Translations under genes and position numbers: made by a program
Shown here: positions 1 to 8,845 of the stretch, in pieces
Layout: each line of letters begins with the position of its first letter
Position numbering within the stretch: position 1 is the first letter of the stretch
The notes under the pieces: model-generated
What the model saw: the letters and a program-made list of their open reading frames with translations, nothing else
Databases searched by the model: none
Told to the model about the DNA's origin: nothing
NCBI GenBank assembly: GCA_964558665.1
Contig: CAZLFA010000007.1
Coordinates: forward strand, 1 to 64,000
Reading direction: 5' to 3'
Length of the DNA stretch: 64,000 bases
Source of the DNA: CAZLFA01 sp964558665
GTDB lineage: Bacteria; Desulfobacterota; Syntrophia; Syntrophales; PHBD01

Positions 1-15
1 TGTCTGATTTTACAG

Positions 16-56
16 ATGGCACATGGACGATTTTAGATTATTTTGGACAGCACTGA
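16..56 (+). repeat. left copy of 41-bp imperfect inverted repeat flanking the glycan locus
   Basis: This 41-bp stretch matches the reverse complement of 21970-22010 at 35 of 41 positions without gaps, including a shared run of 15 identical bases at 29-43. It lies just beyond the 3' end of the last gene of the minus-strand sugar locus, while the other copy lies just upstream of the first gene. The rest of 1-168 is AT-rich and holds no gene I can support. Whether the repeat continues left of the window cannot be seen. Confidence 0.6.
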
Positions 57-168
57 TTTTTCATAGAAAATGAATAGTACTGAATTTCATAAGTTTATTT
101 GAATCCAAATGTATTCCGTAAATAATTTGCAATGAAAACTATCATGAGTGAAATATAGGATCAATTGA

Positions 169-3100
169 TTATCCGATGTATGGTAACGGCATGTCTGTCT
201 TCGCAGAAATTCGTTGCAACAGACAGTCTGCAAAAAACTTAACCCCCCAATTGGGGATGGCATATCCACAATAGTCACCGGCAATAGGATACGAGCCACA
301 GAGTCCACCATACAAATTAGGGTCGTCAATTTCATCCATAAAGTGAAGTTTTTTAGTATTGATAAGGATTAGATCGGCAGCCTCTATCAATAAGGGATCC
401 GCTGTGTATCCATGCAGTCTGCGGAAGAAGAATTCGAGTTGAGCATTACCCGTTATGCATGACCAACTGTCTTTACTGAACCAGTTATTATCAAAAGTAC
501 CGGGCAGAATGAGCAATTGTTTATCAGAAACCTGTTCATTGCGTCTGAAATAATATTCAATAATTCCTTTTGCGGCGTTGTGAAGCAGAGAGATTGTTTT
601 TTCATAATCAATATTGAGATTTTCTAATCTGTAAATTTCAAGCAAGCCTCCCAACACGTATCCTATTAAGTGCGTCCATGGTTTGCCGGGCTCGGTAAGG
701 CTGTTGTTGTCAAACCATCCGTTTTCTTGAGCTTGAGAAAGTATCCAATCGAGGGAAGTTTTAGCTGCATCGCGATATTTCTTTTCATTCGTGACGGCAT
801 AAAGTTCAAGCAATGCCCACGAGACGCGGCTTTTATAGGCCTTCGGACCATTGTAGGTGCTCTTTGTCCATTTGCCGTCTGAGTCCTGCTTGCTTAAAAT
901 CCAATCTCCGGCTTTTGATGCAGCCTCAAGATATTTGTTGTTCTCGGTATATTTATAAAGTGAAAGCCAGCCAAGGATAACCTGTGCTGTGTTAAACACG
1001 CGGGGCCTGAGACCGTATACTCCTGCCGGTTCTCCAACACCACCATCTATATCCTGAATTGAAATCTCCCAATCACCCATTGCGATTGCCGATTCTTTGT
1101 ATGCATTATCTCCTGTATAATGATGATAGCAAAGAAATGTCGGAATAATGTATCCCGTCGTTTCGGGGTAGTCGGCATCCCAGCTTTGGGTATCGATGTG
1201 ATACATGGCGGAAACGCCTCCGCCGGTGTTTATGTTTTGGGCATGCTGCAACCATGTAATGCATGCAGATAGATGTTCTTCATCAGAGTGAACAGTGTTA
1301 AAGCGGAAATTATAATCATCAAGTTCTTTTCTTCTGCTTAGGTATATCCTGTTATCTGGTACCCGTTTTCTAATTTTACCTATCGTATTGAGGAGAGCGG
1401 ACTTGATTTCATATTCGAAGGGGTGGATGTCTAAATAACTCTGGTAAAGCTTGACCGCATCTTCCAGCCGGTTATGTTCATCTAAGATTTCACCGCATTT
1501 TTTTACAGCTTCCAGATCGTCCGGTTTTAGTTCCAAAGTTTTTAAAAGGTAGTTCCAGGCACGATCTTTTTCTCCCGACTGGAACAGAAGGAAAGCCTTT
1601 TCTCTCAGCGCATCAGGATCATGAAAATTTTCTTTTTCTTGCTTGTCAATTATCGACTGTCTGATTTTTTGCAGAGTATTTTTGAGTTCGTCGGAATGAA
1701 CGAAATGTCGATTATCTTCTTTTACAGTCTCAAGAAAGAACATTTGCTCCGGACGGTTGTCGATTTTTTCAATTTGCGGAATTTTACTATCCTGATATTT
1801 TTTTTGTTCGATGGATAAAAAGCCGGCTTCCTTAAAAAGAAAACCAAGGCTTTCATAATCGTGTACGTATTTACAATTTTTACCTCCGGAATTAAATCCG
1901 TAGAAAAATTCATTAAATTTATCCGCAAAAGTGGCACCCGGAAAGCGATCCCGGCCATCAGGAAGTTTCTGAAAATAGAAATCATAATCTCTATGCAGAT
2001 ATTTCTCAGCAAGTGTACGCAGATCCTGAACCCCGAAACGTACGACACCCCCTGTTTTTAATACGCGATATACATCTTTGATAATTTCCAGTGCACGCTG
2101 CCGGGTAAAATAATTAATAGCCGATATACAGACAACCGTATCAATACTTTCATCGGGGAAAGGCAGTAATTCTTTTTCCAGATCAATAACAATATCAGCG
2201 GTGGTTGATATGTCGATGTTGATGAATCCATCCAGTTTTATCGGTCCGCAACACAGATTGATTTTCTTCGGTTCCTCGCTTCTATTTATAAAAGAGGAAG
2301 TATATTTATCTGATTGTTTGAGGCTCGTTTTTTGATTATGGCTTCTTTTCTCTAAAAAATAAGTCATGCAATTGTTTATGCAGAATTCCGGCGCATTGCC
2401 GGAGATGATTTGCCAGCGGAATTTTCTATATGACGGATCATCCCAGATATCCGAAACTTCCTGCTCAAAGATATTGCCGAATGTCGTCAATCCGCCGTAG
2501 TCATGACAGCAGATGACAACGGAACCGTCAAATAGAATGGTGAATACATTTAAAGCGTTTGCACATTCAATCATTGCGTTTCTCAAAGAAATATGGTCCG
2601 GGAAGTGGGGACGGATGAACTGCGGTAATTCTGAATATTCAAAGTCTGATTTGTCCGTACGGATATATGGAGATTTAAAAGTGGGTTGCAGTCCGATTGA
2701 TAAGCATAAGTTATGAAAATGCTGCATCTCGTGCTGGTTATGTTTAAATACTATAAATTGCGGAAAAATATTTACTCTACTGCCATGTTTGATGTTATCT
2801 TGTTGCAGCCAGTATAATGCCTGCCAGGCCTGTTGAACATTACCTCCGATACGGTATTTCTCATATATTTCTTGAGAAACCCCATCTATGGAAACAATAA
2901 TATCTGAAACACCTGAGGTGATTAATTCCTCTGCTTTGTTTTCGTCCAATACTATCCCATTTGTACTGATGTTGGTTTTCGTAAATGTTGAAGCATATTT
3001 AATCATGGTTATTATATCTTTGTTCAGCATTGGTTCACCCCAGATGTGAAGATAAAAATACTTTACGTAGGGGCGAATCTTGTCTGCAACTATTTTGAAT

Positions 3101-3282
3101 GTATCAAAGTTCATAAAACCTTTGGATCGGTCTATCATACCGCCGCCCAAAGCGCATTCCGGACATTTTAAATTGCATGCTAGAGTTGTTTCAAGACTGA
3201 ATACTTCAGGACGACAGTTGTTGAATTTCTCAATCAACTCAAAAGAATCAGGAGATGATGAAGCTATGCAGTTTTGAATCAT
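169..3282 (-). CDS. radical SAM/SPASM - methyltransferase - TPR - alpha/alpha-toroid fusion protein
   Basis: A 1037-residue four-part protein. Residues about 28-240 form a radical SAM domain with the iron-sulfur motif C36-x3-C40-x2-C43. A SPASM-like region follows with C240, C258/C259, C301 and C305. Residues about 338-500 are a class I SAM methyltransferase-like domain (motif INLCCGP, then a D-x-D-like FINIDIS strand and VLKTGG). Residues about 553-640 look like two to three TPR units. Residues about 668-1030 are helical repeats rich in GDW, DGGVG and DGKW motifs, typical of alpha/alpha-toroid folds (terpene cyclase/prenyltransferase or sugar epimerase/hydrolase superfamilies). It is the last gene of the long minus-strand sugar operon, 35 bp after its neighbour. 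The substrate is unknown; a role in sugar or glycoconjugate modification is inferred from context. The DxG-type SAM-binding glycine pattern of the methyltransferase domain is short (CCGP), so its activity is uncertain. Confidence 0.8.
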   Translation of the reverse strand: MIQNCIASSSPDSFELIEKFNNCRPEVFSLETTLACNLKCPECALGGGMIDRSKGFMNFDTFKIVADKIRPYVKYFYLHIWGEPMLNKDIITMIKYASTFTKTNISTNGIVLDENKAEELITSGVSDIIVSIDGVSQEIYEKYRIGGNVQQAWQALYWLQQDNIKHGSRVNIFPQFIVFKHNQHEMQHFHNLCLSIGLQPTFKSPYIRTDKSDFEYSELPQFIRPHFPDHISLRNAMIECANALNVFTILFDGSVVICCHDYGGLTTFGNIFEQEVSDIWDDPSYRKFRWQIISGNAPEFCINNCMTYFLEKRSHNQKTSLKQSDKYTSSFINRSEEPKKINLCCGPIKLDGFINIDISTTADIVIDLEKELLPFPDESIDTVVCISAINYFTRQRALEIIKDVYRVLKTGGVVRFGVQDLRTLAEKYLHRDYDFYFQKLPDGRDRFPGATFADKFNEFFYGFNSGGKNCKYVHDYESLGFLFKEAGFLSIEQKKYQDSKIPQIEKIDNRPEQMFFLETVKEDNRHFVHSDELKNTLQKIRQSIIDKQEKENFHDPDALREKAFLLFQSGEKDRAWNYLLKTLELKPDDLEAVKKCGEILDEHNRLEDAVKLYQSYLDIHPFEYEIKSALLNTIGKIRKRVPDNRIYLSRRKELDDYNFRFNTVHSDEEHLSACITWLQHAQNINTGGGVSAMYHIDTQSWDADYPETTGYIIPTFLCYHHYTGDNAYKESAIAMGDWEISIQDIDGGVGEPAGVYGLRPRVFNTAQVILGWLSLYKYTENNKYLEAASKAGDWILSKQDSDGKWTKSTYNGPKAYKSRVSWALLELYAVTNEKKYRDAAKTSLDWILSQAQENGWFDNNSLTEPGKPWTHLIGYVLGGLLEIYRLENLNIDYEKTISLLHNAAKGIIEYYFRRNEQVSDKQLLILPGTFDNNWFSKDSWSCITGNAQLEFFFRRLHGYTADPLLIEAADLILINTKKLHFMDEIDDPNLYGGLCGSYPIAGDYCGYAIPNWGVKFFADCLLQRISAKTDMPLPYIG

Positions 3283-3317
3283 TTATATAATATCCTTTTT
3301 CATCCAGAGATAAAATA

Positions 3318-4952
3318 CTAATTTGGTGTATTTTGATTTTCTAATCTTTCGAGACACCTGATACATACCTCATCGATGTTTTCAATGTGAATACCGGAGA
3401 TATGACAGATGTTCTTGAGGCAATTGAAGTATTCCAGTGCCGCATGGAAGTGACCGTCTTGATATAAGGATATTCCTTTATTGAAGAGCGACATGGCCAG
3501 AGAAACAGAGGAAGAACGGATAGAGTCAATAAGATGCTGCTTTGCGGGTACTTGTTTTTCAAACAAATTATTTATTGTGAAATGATGGTTAAAGAGAATA
3601 AAATAATCAAGTGCTTTGTCACTCTGATAAGGATTGGTATATTGATGGAGAATTTGATGGAAAATGTACGAAGGATCATTGAAATATCGACTGTAGATTT
3701 CCATCCAGTACGTTATTCCAGGTTCATTTCCATTTTGCATGTAATGCAATATAAGTTGCTGGTAAGGGTAGGGAAGAAAAGGATAGCGGTTGACCATTGC
3801 ACGAAATTCCTCTTCAGGATCTTTGTAAAAAGATTTACCTTCTTTTTTTTCATGAAGAATCTGTTTTATTAATGCCAAGAAGCGCTGTGTAGCTCCACCA
3901 TCATTTTTGTGATTAAATAATGATATCAGTCCGGATGACTGAGGTCTTACATTGCTTTTTATGATATCCCCTAATCTTTGGGGATCATCTGTATTTAAAA
4001 GTGAGTTGTGACAAAAACTTCCCAAATTCTTAGATATCTTTGAATTGAATTCCACATGGATCAGGGGCTTGTTTAATATCATAGGGGTGACAATGATGCT
4101 TGATGTAGAACAAACGCATATATCGGCATGATACATCACCTGATCGACATCTATCCGAACAATGTTTTCCTGGTTCCATCGGCAATCTTCAAAAGGGTGA
4201 GCAATCAATTTTGTGTCCTGTGAGTATGGAAATAACGGATTGTCATAAAACATCATCTCTGTCGGGTGCGGTTTTACAACAAGATTATATTCGGGGTTTC
4301 TTTGCACAAATTCTTCTAAATGCTGTGTAATATTTAGACTTGTTTCATCAAGTGTTGAAAGATGACCGGTGAGGGAAGAATAGAACAAAATAATTCTTTT
4401 TCCGACATCAATCTTCAGTTTGTCATAAACGGTATTTTTGTCCCAGAAATTAATTTCTTGATAAAGTGAGTCTAAGTGCAGGGCTCCAGTCACATGGAAT
4501 TTTTCTATCGGGACACCATAACTCATCCAGCATTCTTTACTACGTTCTCCCCAGCATGCGATATGGGAACATAGCGACAGGTCTGCATGGTAAGCCGAGC
4601 TAAATTCATCATCTTCAGTGATATATTCGGACATGTAAAGCAAACTGCCGTGTTCATAGTGGAGTATTGGAATATTCAACGTGCGTGCTCTTTTCAATAC
4701 AGAGTCTATTCCCCACCACCATATTTGATAACAGATAATTATATCAGGTTTGATAGTGTCTATCAAATCCGCGGAATAACCTGAAACAACTATCATATCA
4801 GGGAAGGTAGAGCTTGCAAGATCGGCAATTTCTTTATCGCGGGCCAAAAGAATAGTTTCATATTTATTGTTGCACCGCAGAGAGTGAATCACGCTATCGA
4901 AATATCTCAGCACGGTCCAATTACACAATAGAATGAGAATGTTTTGCTTCAT
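3318..4952 (-). CDS. GT-B fold CDP-glycerol glycerophosphotransferase-like protein with helical C-terminus
   Basis: The 544-residue protein resembles the CDP-glycerol glycerophosphotransferase/UDP-GlcNAc 2-epimerase-like GT-B group. Visible features are an N-terminal Rossmann-like half with KPDIIICYQ, a HYEHGSLL segment, a central VVKPHPTE motif (the KPHP signature of this group) and CVCSTSSII followed by NKPLIH. Residues about 380-540 are helical and look TPR-like. It starts one base after the stop of the wbpG-type gene (4954), so it is probably translationally coupled. In this locus it is the best candidate for transferring the finished sugar to an acceptor, since no other ordinary glycosyltransferase is present. 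That role is inference; a hydrolysing epimerase is the alternative. Confidence 0.7.
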   Translation of the reverse strand: MKQNILILLCNWTVLRYFDSVIHSLRCNNKYETILLARDKEIADLASSTFPDMIVVSGYSADLIDTIKPDIIICYQIWWWGIDSVLKRARTLNIPILHYEHGSLLYMSEYITEDDEFSSAYHADLSLCSHIACWGERSKECWMSYGVPIEKFHVTGALHLDSLYQEINFWDKNTVYDKLKIDVGKRIILFYSSLTGHLSTLDETSLNITQHLEEFVQRNPEYNLVVKPHPTEMMFYDNPLFPYSQDTKLIAHPFEDCRWNQENIVRIDVDQVMYHADICVCSTSSIIVTPMILNKPLIHVEFNSKISKNLGSFCHNSLLNTDDPQRLGDIIKSNVRPQSSGLISLFNHKNDGGATQRFLALIKQILHEKKEGKSFYKDPEEEFRAMVNRYPFLPYPYQQLILHYMQNGNEPGITYWMEIYSRYFNDPSYIFHQILHQYTNPYQSDKALDYFILFNHHFTINNLFEKQVPAKQHLIDSIRSSSVSLAMSLFNKGISLYQDGHFHAALEYFNCLKNICHISGIHIENIDEVCIRCLERLENQNTPN

Positions 4953-4953
4953 A

Positions 4954-6075
4954 TTAAGATATTTGTACCTTTAACTTCCATTTACCATTTATATCCCGGT
5001 CGAAAATATCCGTGTTTACAAATGAGTCGATGATTTTGTCAAATTTATCCTCTGATATTTCGATGAATTCACAAAATTCCTGCTTATGCTCCTTACTATA
5101 CTTCCCATCACGTTCATTGACGATCTTAATTGCCTCACTTCTTGATAGAACACCATTTCTGATATCTATATTGACCTGATCTGTCGTTCTTCCGTATCCA
5201 TATTTAACCCATTTCAAATGCTCCCTGATATCGATGAATTTCATGTCGACGTTTTCATAATCAAGCCATGAGCCATCCCAAGGTATGGGAAGATGTTTCC
5301 ATCCGTACTGTTCTGAGATTTTTATATGTTCACGGGCATTCCACTTGAAAAAATACCCGTAAAAGACACCCATAACGCCAACCCTATTAATGTCTTCAGT
5401 GGCTGGCCATAGAAGGGCTTTTAAATCGGACATTGAAATATCTGTGCATACCATATCCTCTTCTCTGAACCCTCTCATACCCCCAAATTCCTGACGCCAT
5501 CTCTTATCAAGAACCATCTTCTCTCTGCTGTTCTCCGGTCCGCCGTACTCGAATTGAGGTTGTTCACCCCATATTAATAGCGGAATGTTGAATTTTACTG
5601 CGATGTTCATGGGTATTGAAAATATGCCTACGTGGTTTACCCAGTGCGGGTCACCGACAATTTCAAAACCTTTTCTTACAAGCTGTTTGACGATTTTGGG
5701 GTTGAGTGTAAAGTGAATGTGATCAACCCCGATACTCCTCAGGACATCAAGATTATGTCTGCTGATGTCTGATGCATCAAATTGATCAAAAGTTACCGCC
5801 AGCGGGTTCATCCTATGAATGACTTTCATGGCGTGTGTTTGGAAAACACTGTCTTTCCCTCCGCTGACGGGAACGATGCAATCGTATCTCATTCCGTTTT
5901 TTGACCTATGTTTATCGATAAGGGTGTTGAATTCATTTGCCTTAGCTTTCCAGTCGATCGCGTTATCCATGCCATGTTTTCTTTCAGCAGATCGGCATGC
6001 ATCACAGATGCCATTGCTGTCGAAATAGATATCCGGCTTTGTATCCGGGAATAGACATTTCCTGCAGTATTGCAT
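4954..6075 (-). CDS. wbpG: N-acetyl sugar amidotransferase, WbpG family
   Basis: This 373-residue protein has two N-terminal CxxC pairs (C4/C7 and C24/C27), then a PP-loop pyrophosphatase motif SGGKDS at 71-76, the layout of WbpG/PseA/LegZ-type amidotransferases. In Pseudomonas aeruginosa O5 and in Campylobacter these enzymes activate the N-acetyl group of a sugar with ATP and convert it to acetamidino, using ammonia from HisH/HisF paralogues. Both partners are encoded directly upstream here. Length is usual for the family. Start ATG at 6075 is preceded by a GGAGAGG-type ribosome binding site on the minus strand. The exact sugar substrate is not determinable; a nonulosonate or its precursor is likely. 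Confidence 0.88.
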   Translation of the reverse strand: MQYCRKCLFPDTKPDIYFDSNGICDACRSAERKHGMDNAIDWKAKANEFNTLIDKHRSKNGMRYDCIVPVSGGKDSVFQTHAMKVIHRMNPLAVTFDQFDASDISRHNLDVLRSIGVDHIHFTLNPKIVKQLVRKGFEIVGDPHWVNHVGIFSIPMNIAVKFNIPLLIWGEQPQFEYGGPENSREKMVLDKRWRQEFGGMRGFREEDMVCTDISMSDLKALLWPATEDINRVGVMGVFYGYFFKWNAREHIKISEQYGWKHLPIPWDGSWLDYENVDMKFIDIREHLKWVKYGYGRTTDQVNIDIRNGVLSRSEAIKIVNERDGKYSKEHKQEFCEFIEISEDKFDKIIDSFVNTDIFDRDINGKWKLKVQIS

Positions 6076-6091
6076 TTCTACCTCTCCTAAA

Positions 6092-6850
6092 TTACGTAAG
6101 CCTCACCGGAATGCCTTTGCTGTGCATGTAGTCCTTTGATGTGATAATGCTTTCTCCAATGAAGAAAAAGACGCTCGCTGCACAGACCGCATCAGCACCT
6201 CCGGTTTTTATTGCCTCGACAAAATCCTGAAGTTTTCCACAACCTCCTGCGGCTATAACGGGGATATCAACAGCCGCGGAGACCTCCTTAATCAACTGAA
6301 TATCGTAGCCGTTCATTTTACCGTCCTCGTCGATGGAATTTAGTAAAATTTCTCCGGCCCCCATATTTTGTGCTTCCTTCGACCATTCCAGAGGTGTGAA
6401 AGGGATTTCCTCTCTTCCGCAGGAGACAAAAACCTTATAACGTCCGTTCATTCTTTTGGCGTCAATTGATACTGTAATGGCCTGAGAACCATATTTGTGG
6501 GCAATATGAGTGATAAGCTCAGGTGTCTTAAAAGCACTTGTGTTGACAATGACTTTGTCCGCACCTATGTTGAACAATTTATCGACATCTTCGAGCGTCC
6601 GAATGCCTCCTCCTATACTTAACGGCATAAAGCATTCACGAGCTATATCCTCAATAACCATAAAATTTGGCTGTCTATTTTCACGGGAGGCGATGATATC
6701 CAAGAAGATAAGCTCATCGGCATTTCTCTCATTGAAAACCCGAGCGCATGTAGTTGGGTCTCCGACCATGCGCATATTTCCAAATTCAACACTTTTGACA
6801 ATTGTCCTGTCTTTAAAAAGAAGACATGGAATAATTCTGCATTTCAACAT
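6092..6850 (-). CDS. hisF: HisF-like cyclase subunit of sugar amidination system
   Basis: A 252-residue TIM-barrel protein of the HisF family, starting with the MLKCRIIPCL strand and carrying SIGGGIRT, INTSA-like (VNTSAF), SIDAKR and IAAGGCG phosphate-binding segments. True histidine HisF has closely similar motifs, but no other his genes occur here and the gene lies between hisH and a wbpG-type gene. It is therefore read as the HisF2 paralogue that channels ammonia to the amidotransferase. It follows hisH with a 6-bp gap. A function in histidine synthesis is the alternative but is unlikely from context. Confidence 0.87.
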   Translation of the reverse strand: MLKCRIIPCLLFKDRTIVKSVEFGNMRMVGDPTTCARVFNERNADELIFLDIIASRENRQPNFMVIEDIARECFMPLSIGGGIRTLEDVDKLFNIGADKVIVNTSAFKTPELITHIAHKYGSQAITVSIDAKRMNGRYKVFVSCGREEIPFTPLEWSKEAQNMGAGEILLNSIDEDGKMNGYDIQLIKEVSAAVDIPVIAAGGCGKLQDFVEAIKTGGADAVCAASVFFFIGESIITSKDYMHSKGIPVRLT

Positions 6851-6856
6851 AGCATG

Positions 6857-7477
6857 TCATTTTAATCTGATGAAGTTGCTTAACAACCGAAGCCCCTTTT
6901 TTTGACTTTTTTCAGGATGAAATTGTGTTCCGTAAATATTATTCGTCTGAATTGCAGAAACAAAATTATAACCGTAATCGGTGTATGCACATGTTATTTC
7001 TTTTCCAATAGCGGCATGATAGCTATGGAGAAAATAGAAATTGCTATATGGTTCGATGTCATTGAAGGTTGACATGCTTGATATGTCGTCACCGAACACC
7101 TCATTCCATCCAATATGAGGGACCTTCAACTTTAAATATTCATTAAAATCGAATTTAACGATTCTACCATTTATAAAGTTCAGTCCCGTAACATTCTCAC
7201 CTTCCTCGCTGACACTGAAGAGAAGTTGCATACCCAGACAAATTCCGAGTAAATATTTTCCTTTAATCAGTACTTCCTTAGTCAATACTTCCACGAGACC
7301 AAGTTTAATTAAATTTTCCATTCCGTTTCTGAAAAAACCGACACCGGGCAGAATAATATGAGAAGCAGATTCAATGTCCGACTTATGGTTTGAAATAATG
7401 AAATCGGCATTTAATATACTCATCGCCTTCTCGATAGATCGCAAATTCCCCATTCCATAATCAACAACAGCTATCAT
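6857..7477 (-). CDS. hisH: HisH-like glutamine amidotransferase of sugar amidination system
   Basis: A 206-residue class I glutamine amidotransferase. The nucleophile is C80 in GICLGMQ, the oxyanion region is PGVGFF near residue 45, and the histidine-glutamate pair lies in QFHPEKS near residue 187. It releases ammonia from glutamine. Its position directly before hisF and the WbpG-type amidotransferase matches the hisH2-hisF2-wbpG module of acetamidino sugar synthesis rather than a histidine operon. Confidence 0.88.
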   Translation of the reverse strand: MIAVVDYGMGNLRSIEKAMSILNADFIISNHKSDIESASHIILPGVGFFRNGMENLIKLGLVEVLTKEVLIKGKYLLGICLGMQLLFSVSEEGENVTGLNFINGRIVKFDFNEYLKLKVPHIGWNEVFGDDISSMSTFNDIEPYSNFYFLHSYHAAIGKEITCAYTDYGYNFVSAIQTNNIYGTQFHPEKSQKKGLRLLSNFIRLK

Positions 7478-7507
7478 ATAGGAAATATCCTATTTAAAAA
7501 AGAGATC

Positions 7508-8776
7508 TCATGATTCAATACGAATGCTTCCTGCATAAGAACGATAAAGATTGGCCTGTTCTTCCCTGTCCATATCTCGATAAAGTTCTTCGAGCATTCT
7601 AAATCCCTGGTAAACATTCTGCACGCATACTTCGAACATCTTTTTGCTGAGATTCAGAGGATTTGCACCGGAAATGTGTTGAATGACCCTGGTGAAGTTG
7701 AGTAGATCATGGTATGTTTCTGCTCCCAGAGTTAGGCGGCGGTACAGCTTGTTGACAAGCCTTATCGTTTCAAGAGCTGCCTCCTGGAGCCCCCCTTGTG
7801 CTCTAACTGCTGTGATATTCGACCAGCTATCCATTAACTCAGAGACATTCAATTGGCATTCATTTCCTATCGGATCGAAGATGATATTGGAAAAGATTTT
7901 CGGGAAATCTTCCGGCGTTCTGATGGAATAATTCCCGCAGTCCGTATATACGATGCGGAGTTGATCAACACCGTTTTCATCAGCCATTTTTTGGTAGGTA
8001 ATAAGATCCTCATCCGAATCATTATAATTGAACATAATATACTGCCAGATGATAGTAGGTTTCTCCAGTCTCATGCGCAGTTTTTGTTCCGCGATTGCTT
8101 TGGTGAAGGATATTGCTTTTTGTAAAGAACCCCCTTTTCGATATCTTTCATAGATATCCTGATTGATACCGTCCACAGCAATTTTAATTTTGTCAAGACC
8201 TGAAGAAACAATGTCATCTGAGTATGGTCTATTGCCATTTGTGCTCAACAGGATATTACCACCAAGCTTCGTTCTAACAAGGTGGATCATCTTCCAGACA
8301 TGCGGATTGAGGGTTGGTTCTCCGACACCACAAACGTTGCCCATGTTGAGACGCAGTCCGTGTTGGGCTATATCTGTCACAATGTTATCAAAAATCTCGG
8401 AGGATAGGATCTTGTTCCTGCTTTTTTTGGTGTCAAAATCCTTGCTGTCAGCGCACCACCTGCAATCGAGAGTGCAGAGAGACGATGGCTCCCATTGAAA
8501 CCAATCTATCTCCTCATCGATTAGTTCTTCTTCAAAACGATTGTCAACTTCCAAATATGCACACTGGTCGCAGATACCAGGAAAAGGGACCATGTTATAA
8601 GACATGGATTCTCTTATCAGTGCATACAAATCGTTCTTGTAATAGTCCTTTATGAAATGAAACGGCTTTCCATTCACAGGTATATGGCCAAGAGTGATAG
8701 TTTCCCCCGCACCGCAATAGCACGGCAGTCTCCCGTCAGCCCTAAGATATACGCCTCTCGACATTACACATTTCAT
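7508..8776 (-). CDS. radical SAM protein with SPASM-like cysteines placed before the radical SAM core
   Basis: A 422-residue protein with the radical SAM motif C101-x3-C105-x2-C108, then a GEPTLNP segment and VDGINQDIYERYRKGG, close to the equivalent VDGVSQEIYEKYR region in the 169-3282 fusion. Unusually, the N-terminal 75 residues carry C3, C19, C21, C69 and C72 around a GRLPCYC/LGHIP pattern, which looks like a SPASM auxiliary-cluster domain normally found at the C-terminus. The C-terminal 120 residues are helical with no cysteine cluster. Substrate unknown. It sits between the amidination genes and the SpsG-like gene, so it probably belongs to the same sugar pathway. Confidence 0.78.
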   Translation of the reverse strand: MKCVMSRGVYLRADGRLPCYCGAGETITLGHIPVNGKPFHFIKDYYKNDLYALIRESMSYNMVPFPGICDQCAYLEVDNRFEEELIDEEIDWFQWEPSSLCTLDCRWCADSKDFDTKKSRNKILSSEIFDNIVTDIAQHGLRLNMGNVCGVGEPTLNPHVWKMIHLVRTKLGGNILLSTNGNRPYSDDIVSSGLDKIKIAVDGINQDIYERYRKGGSLQKAISFTKAIAEQKLRMRLEKPTIIWQYIMFNYNDSDEDLITYQKMADENGVDQLRIVYTDCGNYSIRTPEDFPKIFSNIIFDPIGNECQLNVSELMDSWSNITAVRAQGGLQEAALETIRLVNKLYRRLTLGAETYHDLLNFTRVIQHISGANPLNLSKKMFEVCVQNVYQGFRMLEELYRDMDREEQANLYRSYAGSIRIES

Positions 8777-8845
8777 CTTAGAATACTTCGCAAAACCTTT
8801 TAATATCTGTTTTTCCTGTTATTAGAAATATCAGAACATGCTGTT

